From Paraburkholderia phenoliruptrix (GTDB lineage: Bacteria; Pseudomonadota; Gammaproteobacteria; Burkholderiales; Burkholderiaceae), in assembly GCF_902859825.1 (NCBI RefSeq), contig NZ_CADIKB010000001.1:248001-312000 (forward strand): a stretch of DNA of 64,000 nucleotides, read 5' to 3'. Below the pieces are notes generated by a model. That model saw only the letters and a list, made by a program, of their open reading frames with translations, was not told the DNA's origin and did not search any database. This document shows positions 42,780 through 51,035 of this stretch, piece after piece. The position numbers and the translations under genes were made by a program. Numbering within the stretch: position 1 is the stretch's first letter; every line of letters starts with the position of its first letter.

Positions 42780-43751
42780 ATGAACAAGTTTATTCGACCA
42801 CCCGTCTCCTATCCGACCACGGTTGTTTTCGTCGACGATAACGACAACTATCTCGACGCGCTACGCCGGTTCTTTCCGGACGTTTCCACCAATCTGTTTT
42901 TTTCGCGGCCGCAAACGGCGCTCGCCTTCATCCGCCAGCACGCGCGCGAGAATTCGCTGGAGTTCGCCCCGGCTGCGGCATGCCTGAGCGAGACGGGATT
43001 CGAGCGCTTCGTGGAAACATCGCCGCAGCGAGACGTGCTGGCGCGCGATGCGCGTTTCGCCGAAGTGGCCGCTGTCGTGGTCGATTACGACATGCCGGGC
43101 GTGAGCGGCGTCGAGTTTCTGTCGTCCATCTCCAACTTGCATTGCGCGAAAATTCTGCTCACGGGCGTCGCCGACGAAACCGTCGCGGTCAAGGCATTCA
43201 ACGCGGGCATTGTCGATCTGTATCTGCGCAAGACCGACGCCGATTCGGCGAACCGGCTCGTTCACTTCCTGAAGGACGCCAAGAGCCGCCACTGTTCCGA
43301 GGCGGGCTGGCTCGCACTGGGCGAGAACGGCATCACCTATTGCGATCCGCGCACGCGCAAAGTAATCGACGACGTGGTGAAAGAGAAGGGCATTCTCGAG
43401 TACTACTGGCGGCCCGAGCAGAATGCGATTCTCATGTTCGACCGTGAGGGCCGGGCGAGCGTTTTCGTCGCGTGGGCCGAGCACGACTGGATCGCGCAAG
43501 GCGAAATCGTCGCGGACGAAAGCGGCCCCGCCGAGTTGCTGAAGCAGATGGCGGTGCGCGAAGTCATGCCGCTCTTCTGGCCGCATCTCGCGTATCGATC
43601 CAATCTCGAGTTCAGAATGCTCAAGCCGCAGCCCATTCCCGGCTGGGGCGACGCGTTCTACTGCTGGAGTCCGATCGAGTCGCCGGAAGTGGCCGAAGCC
43701 GGCATCAAGCCGCTGACCTACGCGCATTGGCGGAGCAACCGGGCGCGCTAA
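42780..43751 (+). CDS. Response regulator with atypical receiver and unknown C-terminal domain
   Basis: 323 residues from ATG 42780. The receiver begins TTVVFVDDNDNYLDALRRFF. The phospho-acceptor D102 in VVDYDMPGVSG is about 45 residues later than usual because of an insertion between the first helix and third strand. The switch threonine (ILLTG) and K (YLRKTD) are present. The C-terminal roughly 150 residues (YCDPRTRKVIDDVVKEKGILEYYWRPEQNAILMFDREG...) form no known DNA-binding or enzymatic domain that I recognise. The sensor kinase gene follows after 23 bases. The arrangement resembles regulators of the Phc/Lqs signalling type. Confidence 0.85.
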   Translation: MNKFIRPPVSYPTTVVFVDDNDNYLDALRRFFPDVSTNLFFSRPQTALAFIRQHARENSLEFAPAAACLSETGFERFVETSPQRDVLARDARFAEVAAVVVDYDMPGVSGVEFLSSISNLHCAKILLTGVADETVAVKAFNAGIVDLYLRKTDADSANRLVHFLKDAKSRHCSEAGWLALGENGITYCDPRTRKVIDDVVKEKGILEYYWRPEQNAILMFDREGRASVFVAWAEHDWIAQGEIVADESGPAELLKQMAVREVMPLFWPHLAYRSNLEFRMLKPQPIPGWGDAFYCWSPIESPEVAEAGIKPLTYAHWRSNRAR

Positions 43752-43774
43752 CGCCTGCCGGCACGTCGAGCTAC

Positions 43775-45205
43775 ATGTACGCCATTCCTACCGCCTTCGT
43801 GTCGGCCATGTTCGTCGTGTTCGGCCTCTATGTCGTCATCACGCAGGGGCTGACGCGGCTCTCGGCGCCATTCCTTCTGATGTGCTCGGCCACCTTCGCA
43901 TGGCAGGGCACATGGACCCTGCTGTTCCAGACCAAAGATCCGCAGATCGCGGCCTTGCTGGTTCGCGTCGGTTATCTGTTCATTCTGTTTCTTCCCACTA
44001 CCTTTTATCATTTCGTCACCGAGGTGGCGGCGCGGCGGCGCGAGCGGCCGGTGTTGCTGGCCTCGTATGGATTATGCGTCGTGCTGGCGGTCCTGCTGCC
44101 CGGCAATGAAGTGGTGTCGGGCTATCAGCGTTTTTTCTTCGGCTACTATCCGGTCGCCGGTCCGCTGCATCCGTTGCATGTCCTGCAGACGGTGTTGCTC
44201 GCGGCGCGCAGCGCGCAGCTTCTGCTCGGCGCGCGCAAGCAGGCGGGCAGCGAGGCGCGGCGGCGTCTCGATCTGTGTCTCGCGGCGCTGGGCCTGTATT
44301 CTTTCGCCGCTGTCGACTACGCGGTCAACTACGGCTATCCGTTTTATCCGCCCGGCGTGCTGTTCATCGCGTTGAGCCTGGGGCTGCTCGCCATCACGAT
44401 TGTGCGCTATCACCTGATTCATCCCTATGCGCTCGCGGCCACCATTGCACACGAAATCGCGACGCCGCTCGCCACCATCGGCATGCACGCAGACGAGATT
44501 GCCAGCGTCTGGAGCCACGTGTCCAAAGGCTACCGGCTTGCCGTCGCGCACGGCCTGTACGACGACCACGAACATTCGGATCAAACCGAGCGCATTAGCC
44601 AGCTTGCCACGGCAATCCGGCGCGAAGTATGCGGCACGAGCGCGATGGTCGAAATGGCGCTGGCTTCCTTCACCCTCGACCGGCTGGATCGCAGCCGTTT
44701 CAGCGCGCATGCCGTGCAGCAGTGCGTGAACTCCGCGCTGGAGCGTTATCCGTTTCGCGCAGGCGAACGAGAGCGCATCACCGTCTCGCCGATCGACTCG
44801 ACACTGCGTTTTTCCGGCTCCGACACGGTAGTGGTGTTCGTGCTCTTCAATCTGCTGAAAAACGCGTTGCATGCGATTCACGTGAGCGGCGAAGGGCAGA
44901 TCGCGATCAGCGCGCGGGAGGACCAGGGCTTCTGCGTGCTGCAATTTCGCGACACCGGACCCGGCATCGCGCCGGACGTTCTACCGCATATTTTTGACGC
45001 CTTCTTTTCGACCAAGCGCCACGGCAGCGGCGCCGGCATGGGCCTCGCCTTTTGCCGCCGCGCGACGGAGCTGCTCGGCGGCAGTATCGAATGCACGTCG
45101 GTGCGGGGCACGCACACTACGTTCACCGTGTGCCTGCCCGTACCGGGCTCGGCAGCGGACAGGGCTTTGCCCGGCTTGCCGGCGCGCGAGGCGCGCCGGC
45201 GTTAA
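43775..45205 (+). CDS. Histidine kinase with N-terminal 7TM-type sensor region
   Basis: 476 residues from ATG 43775. About seven hydrophobic segments in residues 5-215, with LPTTFYHFVTEVAARRRERP typical of HisKA_7TM or PhcS/LqsS/CqsS-like sensors. H226 lies in TIAHEIATPLATIGMH. The HATPase has NLLKNALHAI, DTGPGIAPDVL, FFSTKRHGSGAGMGL and a final GGSIECTS. It probably senses a hydrophobic or membrane-soluble signal and phosphorylates the preceding regulator. Convergent with a hotdog thioesterase 22 bases away. Confidence 0.88.
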   Translation: MYAIPTAFVSAMFVVFGLYVVITQGLTRLSAPFLLMCSATFAWQGTWTLLFQTKDPQIAALLVRVGYLFILFLPTTFYHFVTEVAARRRERPVLLASYGLCVVLAVLLPGNEVVSGYQRFFFGYYPVAGPLHPLHVLQTVLLAARSAQLLLGARKQAGSEARRRLDLCLAALGLYSFAAVDYAVNYGYPFYPPGVLFIALSLGLLAITIVRYHLIHPYALAATIAHEIATPLATIGMHADEIASVWSHVSKGYRLAVAHGLYDDHEHSDQTERISQLATAIRREVCGTSAMVEMALASFTLDRLDRSRFSAHAVQQCVNSALERYPFRAGERERITVSPIDSTLRFSGSDTVVVFVLFNLLKNALHAIHVSGEGQIAISAREDQGFCVLQFRDTGPGIAPDVLPHIFDAFFSTKRHGSGAGMGLAFCRRATELLGGSIECTSVRGTHTTFTVCLPVPGSAADRALPGLPAREARRR

Positions 45206-45227
45206 GGCTTTCGCGGTGCGCCGCGGC

Positions 45228-45725
45228 CTACTCCGTCAGCTCGGACAACGGCAACTCATACTCCTTCACACGGTCGACGATTCCATCCGGAAAGCGCCGG
45301 ATCTTGCGGTCGCGGCCCGCGTAGAGGATCTGCTGATAGCCCTGCGACACCTTGCGTCCGTCGACGCAAAAGCGAAACAGCAGGTACGCGGAGCATTGCC
45401 TGACTTGCACGGTGTTCAGATAGCAATCCACGCGCTGGAACGGAAACGTCTCATGCACATATTCCTGATGCGCGCGTTTGGTCACGAACATGCCGTCCGA
45501 GCCGAGCAGATCGTCGTGAATGCATTCATGGAACCACCGTTCGCGGCACACGCCTTGCCACTCGAAGTAGCGCGCGAAATAAGTATTCATGAAGGCATTG
45601 GAGTCTTTTAGATAGATGTCGAAGGAATGAACAAAGGTTTTCGGCGACTCGGCGGTGAGCGGGTTCTCCGAAAGCTGAGCGTTACCGCGATTCAGAGCCT
45701 GGGGGATAGCTTCTCGCATCAACAT
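45228..45725 (-). CDS. Hotdog-fold acyl thioesterase of TebC/CalE7-like type
   Basis: 165 residues from ATG 45725, chosen by AAAGGAA about seven bases upstream; in-frame sequence further up is not protein-like. The hotdog core reads FDIYLKDSNAFMNTYFARYFEWQGVCRERW, whose YFxWQGxCRExW pattern matches thioesterases that release polyketide or fatty acyl chains. The rest includes FPFQRVDCYLN and LFRFCVDGRKVSQGYQQI. No carrier-protein or polyketide genes lie nearby. It may make or remove an acyl signal for the facing kinase, but that is only suggested by position. Confidence 0.75.
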   Translation of the reverse strand: MLMREAIPQALNRGNAQLSENPLTAESPKTFVHSFDIYLKDSNAFMNTYFARYFEWQGVCRERWFHECIHDDLLGSDGMFVTKRAHQEYVHETFPFQRVDCYLNTVQVRQCSAYLLFRFCVDGRKVSQGYQQILYAGRDRKIRRFPDGIVDRVKEYELPLSELTE

Positions 45726-46083
45726 ACGATTTTCCTTTTGCAGGATGGCTGCTGGTGGCAGCCACACATGCCCGCCGGCACGGCGGGCATGTCCCATTCT
45801 GTTGGGGAAATGGACGATGTGGCTATTCATCCACGATAAGAGCCGTGCAATTCATTGGCGGCTCGCGCCATGGCGTCCCGATGACGGAATAACTGGCCGA
45901 CGACAGTGTTGACGCAGCGATTCTTTTATTCAGTGGGTCAGCGAACAGAACGGGGGACGCGTCTGGCCGGATGCGGAAATGGTGATAAGCGGACAGGCAA
46001 GCCGCGATGCGCGAGTTCTGGCTTGATTCGCGATTGGGGAGCGGTTTTATTTATCGCGCATAACCCGCGTGGATAAGCGCCGC
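45726..46083. other. Intergenic region between thioesterase and hocS
   Basis: 358 bases. Apart from the palindrome at 45766-45792 I see no gene, no terminator with T-run and no clear promoter. Confidence 0.5.
45766..45792. promoter_or_regulatory. Perfect 11-base inverted repeat in the thioesterase leader
   Basis: ACATGCCCGCC (45766-45776) / GGCGGGCATGT (45782-45792), loop GGCAC, 41 bases upstream of the thioesterase ATG and lacking a T-run. Could be an operator or a leader hairpin in the transcript. Confidence 0.5.
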
Positions 46084-47043
46084 TCAGGCGGCACCGGCAT
46101 TGGCGCCGGCATTGGCGCGCAGAAAGCCGCACACCGCCTTGTGCATGGCTTGCACGCCGGGGCTCGAATCGATTGCGCGCCAGCAGCCGTGCACGAGTCC
46201 CGCGCCGATCCACAATTGCGCGCGTCCGCCGGCCGCCTCAATCCGTTCGACGAAAACCCGGGCGTCGTCGCGAAGCGGGTCATGCTCGGCGCCGACGGCG
46301 AGCGTGGGCGGAAGCGCGTCGTAACGCGCGGCGTCGAGCGGCACGGTCCAGCCCGGACGCGGCGCCGCTTCGCCCCAGTACAGGTCGCGAAATGCGTGGA
46401 CGTCGGTGAGCGTCAGCATTGGCGCGTGCGCTTCGGTGTCGCGGGCGGGCGGCTGCGGGTCGGTGCCGAGCATCGGATAGATCAGCGCCATGCCGCTGAT
46501 GCCGGCCATTCCCTCGTCGCGCAAACGCAATGCGACGCTGGCCGCGAGCGTGGCGCCGGCGCTGTCGCCCGCGAGCTGCAGCGTGGCGCTGGCGGGAAGA
46601 TCGAACGGCAGCCGGCCTTGCAAGGCGGCGCGCGTGAGCTCGAGACAGTCGTCGTGCGCGGCCGGCGCGCGGTGTTCGGGCGCGAGCCGGTAGTCGACGG
46701 CGATCACATCGAGGCCGGTGTCCGCGGCGAGGCGCGCCGTGATCAGTTGATGACTGTCGAGCGATCCGAGCACGAAGCCGCCGCCATGAAAATACAGCAC
46801 GACGCCGCGCCCCATGCCGTCCGCCGGGGCGCGGTTGCAATAACGGCGCAATGGAATCGAATGGCCGGCGGCGGCCTGAAACGGCGCGTCTTCGGTCACG
46901 ATGTGCGGCGGCAGTGGCGGCGTGAGCGCGGCGGCGTAGCGGTCATAAATCTCGCGCTGCTCGCGCGGTGTCAGCGAGGTGCTGTGTCCTGGGTAGATCG
47001 CGGCGGCTCGCGCGATGAACGCCGCCATTTGCGGCTCAAGCAT
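46084..47043 (-). CDS. hocS: Alpha/beta hydrolase (hormone-sensitive-lipase type), probable O-acylcarnitine hydrolase
   Basis: 319 residues. HSL-family motifs: oxyanion HGGGFVLG (about 90), nucleophile GDSAGATLAA, acidic site in YPMLGTDP-type region and C-terminal GLVHGCW histidine. The start overlaps the end of the cdhB-type thioesterase gene by eight bases. In Pseudomonas aeruginosa the last gene of the caiX-cdhCAB operon is hocS, hydrolysing short-chain acylcarnitines to free carnitine; position and family match here. Without the operon it would be just an esterase, so the symbol rests on synteny. Confidence 0.82.
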   Translation of the reverse strand: MLEPQMAAFIARAAAIYPGHSTSLTPREQREIYDRYAAALTPPLPPHIVTEDAPFQAAAGHSIPLRRYCNRAPADGMGRGVVLYFHGGGFVLGSLDSHQLITARLAADTGLDVIAVDYRLAPEHRAPAAHDDCLELTRAALQGRLPFDLPASATLQLAGDSAGATLAASVALRLRDEGMAGISGMALIYPMLGTDPQPPARDTEAHAPMLTLTDVHAFRDLYWGEAAPRPGWTVPLDAARYDALPPTLAVGAEHDPLRDDARVFVERIEAAGGRAQLWIGAGLVHGCWRAIDSSPGVQAMHKAVCGFLRANAGANAGAA

Positions 47044-47545
47044 GCTGGCTCCGCTTTTCTTGCGCGGCCGCGGGCAGCCCGATCATGCGGCCCGCGTACG
47101 CGGCGGCGGGTAAAGCCGCCTGCGCGTCGGCCAGTTCCTTGATGCGCGCGGCGACGTCGGCGTCGAACGCGACCGAGCGCGGCCCGCTCGTGTCGACGTG
47201 CAGCAGCATCTGCTCGCCGGCCGCAACCGGCGTGTTGCCGTCGTCGGCGAACATTTCGAGGTACAGGTGCAAGCGCTTCGTGTCATGCGCGAGCACGCGC
47301 ATGTCGACGCGCACGCGCGCGCCCTGCTTGATTTCGTGCAGATAGTTGATGTGCGCTTCGAGCGTGTAGATGGAGCGGCCGCGTTGCTTGCGCACGGCGT
47401 CGGGCAAACCGATCAGGTCGATCAGTTCGTCGGTCGCGTAGCTGAAGATCAGCATATAGAACGCGTCGCGCAGATGACCGTTGTAGTCGACCCATTCCGC
47501 GCGCACCGTGTCGCGGTAGCAGGGCAGGGAAGCGGTGGGCGGCAT
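47036..47545 (-). CDS. cdhB: Betainyl-CoA thioesterase (CdhB-type hotdog thioesterase)
   Basis: 169 residues from ATG 47545, behind AAGGAG. The hotdog thioesterase signature is VRAEWVDYNGHLRDAFYMLIFSYATDEL, with the catalytic Asp of the WVDYNGH motif, then TLEAHINYLHEI. In the carnitine pathway this enzyme releases glycine betaine from betainyl-CoA. It sits between cdhA (110 bases upstream) and hocS, with which it overlaps by eight bases. Confidence 0.88.
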   Translation of the reverse strand: MPPTASLPCYRDTVRAEWVDYNGHLRDAFYMLIFSYATDELIDLIGLPDAVRKQRGRSIYTLEAHINYLHEIKQGARVRVDMRVLAHDTKRLHLYLEMFADDGNTPVAAGEQMLLHVDTSGPRSVAFDADVAARIKELADAQAALPAAAYAGRMIGLPAAAQEKRSQHA

Positions 47546-47655
47546 GGTGCGGGGTCTCCTTGGGTTCGTGTGCGACGCATGATGCGATGGTGCGCCGCGC
47601 CGGGCAGCGGGCGCGGCAGTATTCCGGTCGATTCGCCGATCACAGCCGGCAGGCG

Positions 47656-48621
47656 TCAATCCGCCGGCGCGAGGCCATGACGCGCCTTGGCCTCGCCGAT
47701 TGCCGCCAGCACGCTCGTAATGCAGTCGTCGCGGTAGCGCTCCAGTTCCTTGATCGAGCGCGGGCCGACCTGTTCGGCGGTGCCGTCCACCACGCGGTCG
47801 ATCAGTTCGTCCGTCAGCTTCGGCGCTACCAGTTTAGTCCACGGCAGCTCCAGCGCGGGGCCGAATTGCTGCATGAAATGGCGCATGCCGGCGTCGCCGC
47901 CCGCGAGCGTGTAGGTGAGGAAGGTGCCCATGAACGACCAGCGGATGCCCGCGCCGAAGCGGATCGCGTCGTCGATCTCGCCGGTGGTCGCCACGCCTTC
48001 GTTGACGAGATGCAGCGCCTCGCGCCACAGCGCTTCGAGCAGCCGGTCGGCGACGAAGCCCGGCACTTCCTTGCGCACCCGCAGCGGACGCATCGAGAGC
48101 GAATGGTAAATGCGCAGCGCGGCGTCGATGGTGGCGGGCGCCGTCCTTTCTCCGCCGAGCACTTCGACGAGCGGCAGCAGATACACGGGATTGAACGGAT
48201 GCCCGACGATACACCGCTCGGGATGCACGGCCCGCGCGTAGAAGTCGCTCGGCAGAAGCCCCGAGGTCGATGAAGCGATGATCGCCTCGGGCTTGGCGGC
48301 GCGGCTGATCTGCTCGTGCAACGCGAGCTTTAGCTCCTCGCGCTCGGGCGCGCTTTCCTGAATGAAGTCGGCGTCGCCCACACACGCTTCGATCGTATCG
48401 ACAAAGCGCAGTCGCGCCTGCGACGCCCCTTGCGCGAGGCCGACGCGTTCGAGCGCGGGCCACGCGTTCGCCACGTTCTCGCGCAACTGCTTTTCCGCGC
48501 CGGGCGCGGGGTCCCACGCGATCACATCGAGGCCGTGTGCGAGCGCGCGCGCCACCCAGCCGCTGCCGATCACGCCGGCGCCGATTGCGGCAAATGTTTT
48601 GATATCGACGATCACTGCCAT
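47656..48621 (-). CDS. cdhA: L-carnitine dehydrogenase
   Basis: 321 residues of the 3-hydroxyacyl-CoA dehydrogenase fold. NAD-binding [19 protein letters not shown] (about 10-28), acidic end VIAWDPA, then [11 protein letters not shown] and [14 protein letters not shown] with the catalytic His, and [12 protein letters not shown]. These versions with SxTSGLLPS and NPVYLLP are the carnitine dehydrogenase branch. It oxidises L-carnitine to 3-dehydrocarnitine with NAD+. It is 41 bases downstream of cdhC in the operon. Confidence 0.92.
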   Translation of the reverse strand: MAVIVDIKTFAAIGAGVIGSGWVARALAHGLDVIAWDPAPGAEKQLRENVANAWPALERVGLAQGASQARLRFVDTIEACVGDADFIQESAPEREELKLALHEQISRAAKPEAIIASSTSGLLPSDFYARAVHPERCIVGHPFNPVYLLPLVEVLGGERTAPATIDAALRIYHSLSMRPLRVRKEVPGFVADRLLEALWREALHLVNEGVATTGEIDDAIRFGAGIRWSFMGTFLTYTLAGGDAGMRHFMQQFGPALELPWTKLVAPKLTDELIDRVVDGTAEQVGPRSIKELERYRDDCITSVLAAIGEAKARHGLAPAD

Positions 48622-48662
48622 TGCTGACGTTTCCTTGTTTGAAGAGTTCTGCTATGCCCGAT

Positions 48663-49592
48663 TCACGCGTATGCGCCGGCCGCGCGCCGTTCGAGTTGCC
48701 GTTCGCCGCGCCCGGGCAGGCCGAGCTTGCGTCGTCCTTCGGCGGGCGTGAGCGCCCGTCCGCCGAGGCGCTCGATGATTTCCACCGCGCGCTGCACCAG
48801 CGTGCCGTTGGTTGCGGGCACACCTTTATCGAGCCAGATGTTGTCTTCCAGACCGACGCGCACATGGCCGCCGAGCAGCATGGCCTGCGCGACCATCGGC
48901 ATCTGCATGCGGCCGATGCCGAAGCCGGCCCATTGCGCGCCGGGCGGCAGGTTGTCCGCCATCGCTTTCATCGTCGTGGTGTCGGCGGGCGCGCCCCAGG
49001 GAATGCCGAGGCACAGCTGGAAGAGCGGCGGCGCATCCAGCAGCCCTTCCTTCAGCAACTGCTTCGCGAACCACAGGTGGCCCGTATCGAAGATCTCGAG
49101 TTCGGGCTTCACGCCCAACGCCTGAATGCGCGCGGCGCCAGCGCGCAGTTGCGCCGGCGTCGACACGTAGATGTAGTCGCCGTCGCCGAAATTGAGCGTG
49201 CCGCAATCGAGGGTGCAGATTTCCGGCAGCAACTCCTCGACGTGCGCGAGGCGCGTGAGGCCGCCGACCAGATCCGTGTTCGCGCCAAAGCGCATCGGAT
49301 CTTCGCCGGGGCCGATTTCCAGATCGCCGCCCATGCCCGCGGTCAGATTGATGATGACGTCCGTGCCCGACGAGCGGATCCGGTCGACCACCTCGCGATA
49401 GAGCGCCGGATCGCGGCTGCCGCGTCCGGTTTTCGGATCGCGCACGTGGCAATGCGCGACGGTCGCGCCTGCTTTCGCGGCTTCGATGGCCGCCTCGGCG
49501 ATCTGCTTCGGCGTGACGGGAATGGCCGGGTGCTTGCCGACGGTGTCGCCTGCGCCGGTGACCGCGCAGGTCACGATGACTTCATGATTCAT
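48663..49592 (-). CDS. cdhC: Dehydrocarnitine cleavage enzyme (BKACE family)
   Basis: 309 residues. BKACE (beta-keto acid cleavage) enzyme: N-terminal [13 protein letters not shown], metal ligands H47 and H49 in [26 protein letters not shown], and C-terminal [13 protein letters not shown]. These Zn enzymes transfer acetyl-CoA onto a beta-keto acid; with dehydrocarnitine the products are betainyl-CoA and acetoacetate. It lies between caiX and cdhA, as in P. aeruginosa. Start ATG 49592. Confidence 0.92.
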   Translation of the reverse strand: MNHEVIVTCAVTGAGDTVGKHPAIPVTPKQIAEAAIEAAKAGATVAHCHVRDPKTGRGSRDPALYREVVDRIRSSGTDVIINLTAGMGGDLEIGPGEDPMRFGANTDLVGGLTRLAHVEELLPEICTLDCGTLNFGDGDYIYVSTPAQLRAGAARIQALGVKPELEIFDTGHLWFAKQLLKEGLLDAPPLFQLCLGIPWGAPADTTTMKAMADNLPPGAQWAGFGIGRMQMPMVAQAMLLGGHVRVGLEDNIWLDKGVPATNGTLVQRAVEIIERLGGRALTPAEGRRKLGLPGRGERQLERRAAGAYA

Positions 49593-49663
49593 GCGTGCAA
49601 AATTCCTGTGGTTGTTCAGTGCGCGACTTGTGCGGAGGAAGTCAGCGACTCGGATTCAGCGGA

Positions 49664-50638
49664 TCAAAGCCCGAGATAGGCCTTGACCGCGGGCAAACCG
49701 TCCTTGCCGTCATACGTCTTCACGCCGGCAAGCCATGCGTCGAGTACCTGCGGGTTTTTCTTCAGATAAGCCTTGGCGGCATCGGCGGGCTTCTCCTTGT
49801 TCATCACCGATTGCATCACCACGTTTTCGAGCTGCGTGGAAAAGCGCAGGTTGCTCACGAGCTTGCCCGCGTTCGGGCAACGGGACAGATAGTCGGGCGA
49901 CGTGAGCGTGTACACGCGCGCCTCGCCGTCGTTCGGACCGAAGACGCCTTCGCTGCCCGTCAGATATTTCATGTCGATCTGAATGTTCATCGGATGCGGT
50001 TCCCAGCCGAGAAACACCACCCATTTCTTGTCGCGAATCGCGCGTTCCACTGAGACAAGCATGCCCGCTTCGCTCGATTCGATCAGCTTGACGCCGCCGA
50101 GGCCGAACTTGTTGGTGGCGATCATCTTCTGGATGGCCGCGTTCGCGCTGCTGCCGGGCTCGATGCCGTAGATCTTGCCGTCGAGCTGATCGCGATGTTT
50201 GGCGATGTCGGCGAAGGTTTTGAGACCCGCGTCGTACGCATAGGTCGGCACGGCGAAGGTCGCCTTCGCGCCCGTCAGATTGGGCGGTTGCAGCACCTCG
50301 ATCGACTTCGACTCGACGAACGGCGCAATCGCCTTCTCCTGCACGGGCCACCAGTAGCCGAGCGAGACGTCGAGCTGTTTGCTCTTCAGCCCGGCAAACG
50401 AAATCGGCACCGAAGCGACGGTCGTCACCGGCTGATAGCCGAGCCCTTCAAATACAGTGGAGGCGAGCGCCGTGGTCGACGTGATGTCCGTCCAGCCGAT
50501 GTCGGCGAAATGCACGGCGCGGCACGCAGGCGGATCCTGGGCAAACGCGGGCAGCGCGGTGACGGCGGCGCCGCACGCGGCCGCGAGGCAGGCAAGGCGG
50601 GCAAGTTGGGCCAGCAGCGTTTTGATGCGTAACTTCAT
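49664..50638 (-). CDS. caiX: Carnitine ABC-transporter substrate-binding protein
   Basis: 324 residues. Signal peptide at 1-33 (LACLAAACGAAVTALPAFA). OpuAC/ChoX-like quaternary-amine binding fold: FADIGWTDITSTTALASTVFE, SLGYWWPVQEK with stacked aromatics, GIEPGSSANAAIQKM, and WVVFLGWEPHPMN. It binds carnitine (perhaps betaine or choline) in the periplasm for the shared CbcWV-type permease, encoded elsewhere. First gene of the carnitine operon, divergent from cdhR. The palindrome at 50791-50808 lies 150 bases upstream. Confidence 0.92.
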   Translation of the reverse strand: MKLRIKTLLAQLARLACLAAACGAAVTALPAFAQDPPACRAVHFADIGWTDITSTTALASTVFEGLGYQPVTTVASVPISFAGLKSKQLDVSLGYWWPVQEKAIAPFVESKSIEVLQPPNLTGAKATFAVPTYAYDAGLKTFADIAKHRDQLDGKIYGIEPGSSANAAIQKMIATNKFGLGGVKLIESSEAGMLVSVERAIRDKKWVVFLGWEPHPMNIQIDMKYLTGSEGVFGPNDGEARVYTLTSPDYLSRCPNAGKLVSNLRFSTQLENVVMQSVMNKEKPADAAKAYLKKNPQVLDAWLAGVKTYDGKDGLPAVKAYLGL

Positions 50639-51035
50639 GACCTTCCCCTATTGACGCTCGTGTGCGTCTGATAGCGTGTTTTCGAAAGAGGCCGCTTCGC
50701 TGCGCGAAGGCACCGCGCGGCCCACCGGCAAGTGATGCGTGAGGTACTACCTGAACCTGTCGACCCTGCGTGAGATCCTGCGTGTGGAATGGCACTAAAG
50801 TTAATGCCCCATATTGCTGCCAAAGCGACCATCAGCGACCCGTTCTTGCTTCCACGCGACAACGAGGGAAAACCAGCACGCGCAAGCCGCAGGCGGCCTC
50901 CGCGCGACGTTGCGGCGCAGCATGCGCTGCCGCGAATTTTGGCGCGCCTTGTCCGCTCGCGATCTGCTTGCTACGCTCGCCCGGAACCGCGCGTTCGCCC
51001 GTGGCTCACGCCGCTTTTCACCGGATTTTCGCCTC
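50639..51035. other. Divergent control region between caiX and cdhR
   Basis: 397 bases. Besides the palindrome above I see only a weak GACGC / GCGTC pair near 50653-50668. No gene supported; the in-frame extension upstream of cdhR is not protein-like. Confidence 0.5.
50791..50808. promoter_or_regulatory. Candidate CdhR operator in the caiX-cdhR interval
   Basis: GGCACTAA (50791-50798), AG, TTAATGCC (50801-50808): arms pair with one mismatch. An AT-centred palindrome within the divergent region is a likely regulator site. Confidence 0.45.
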
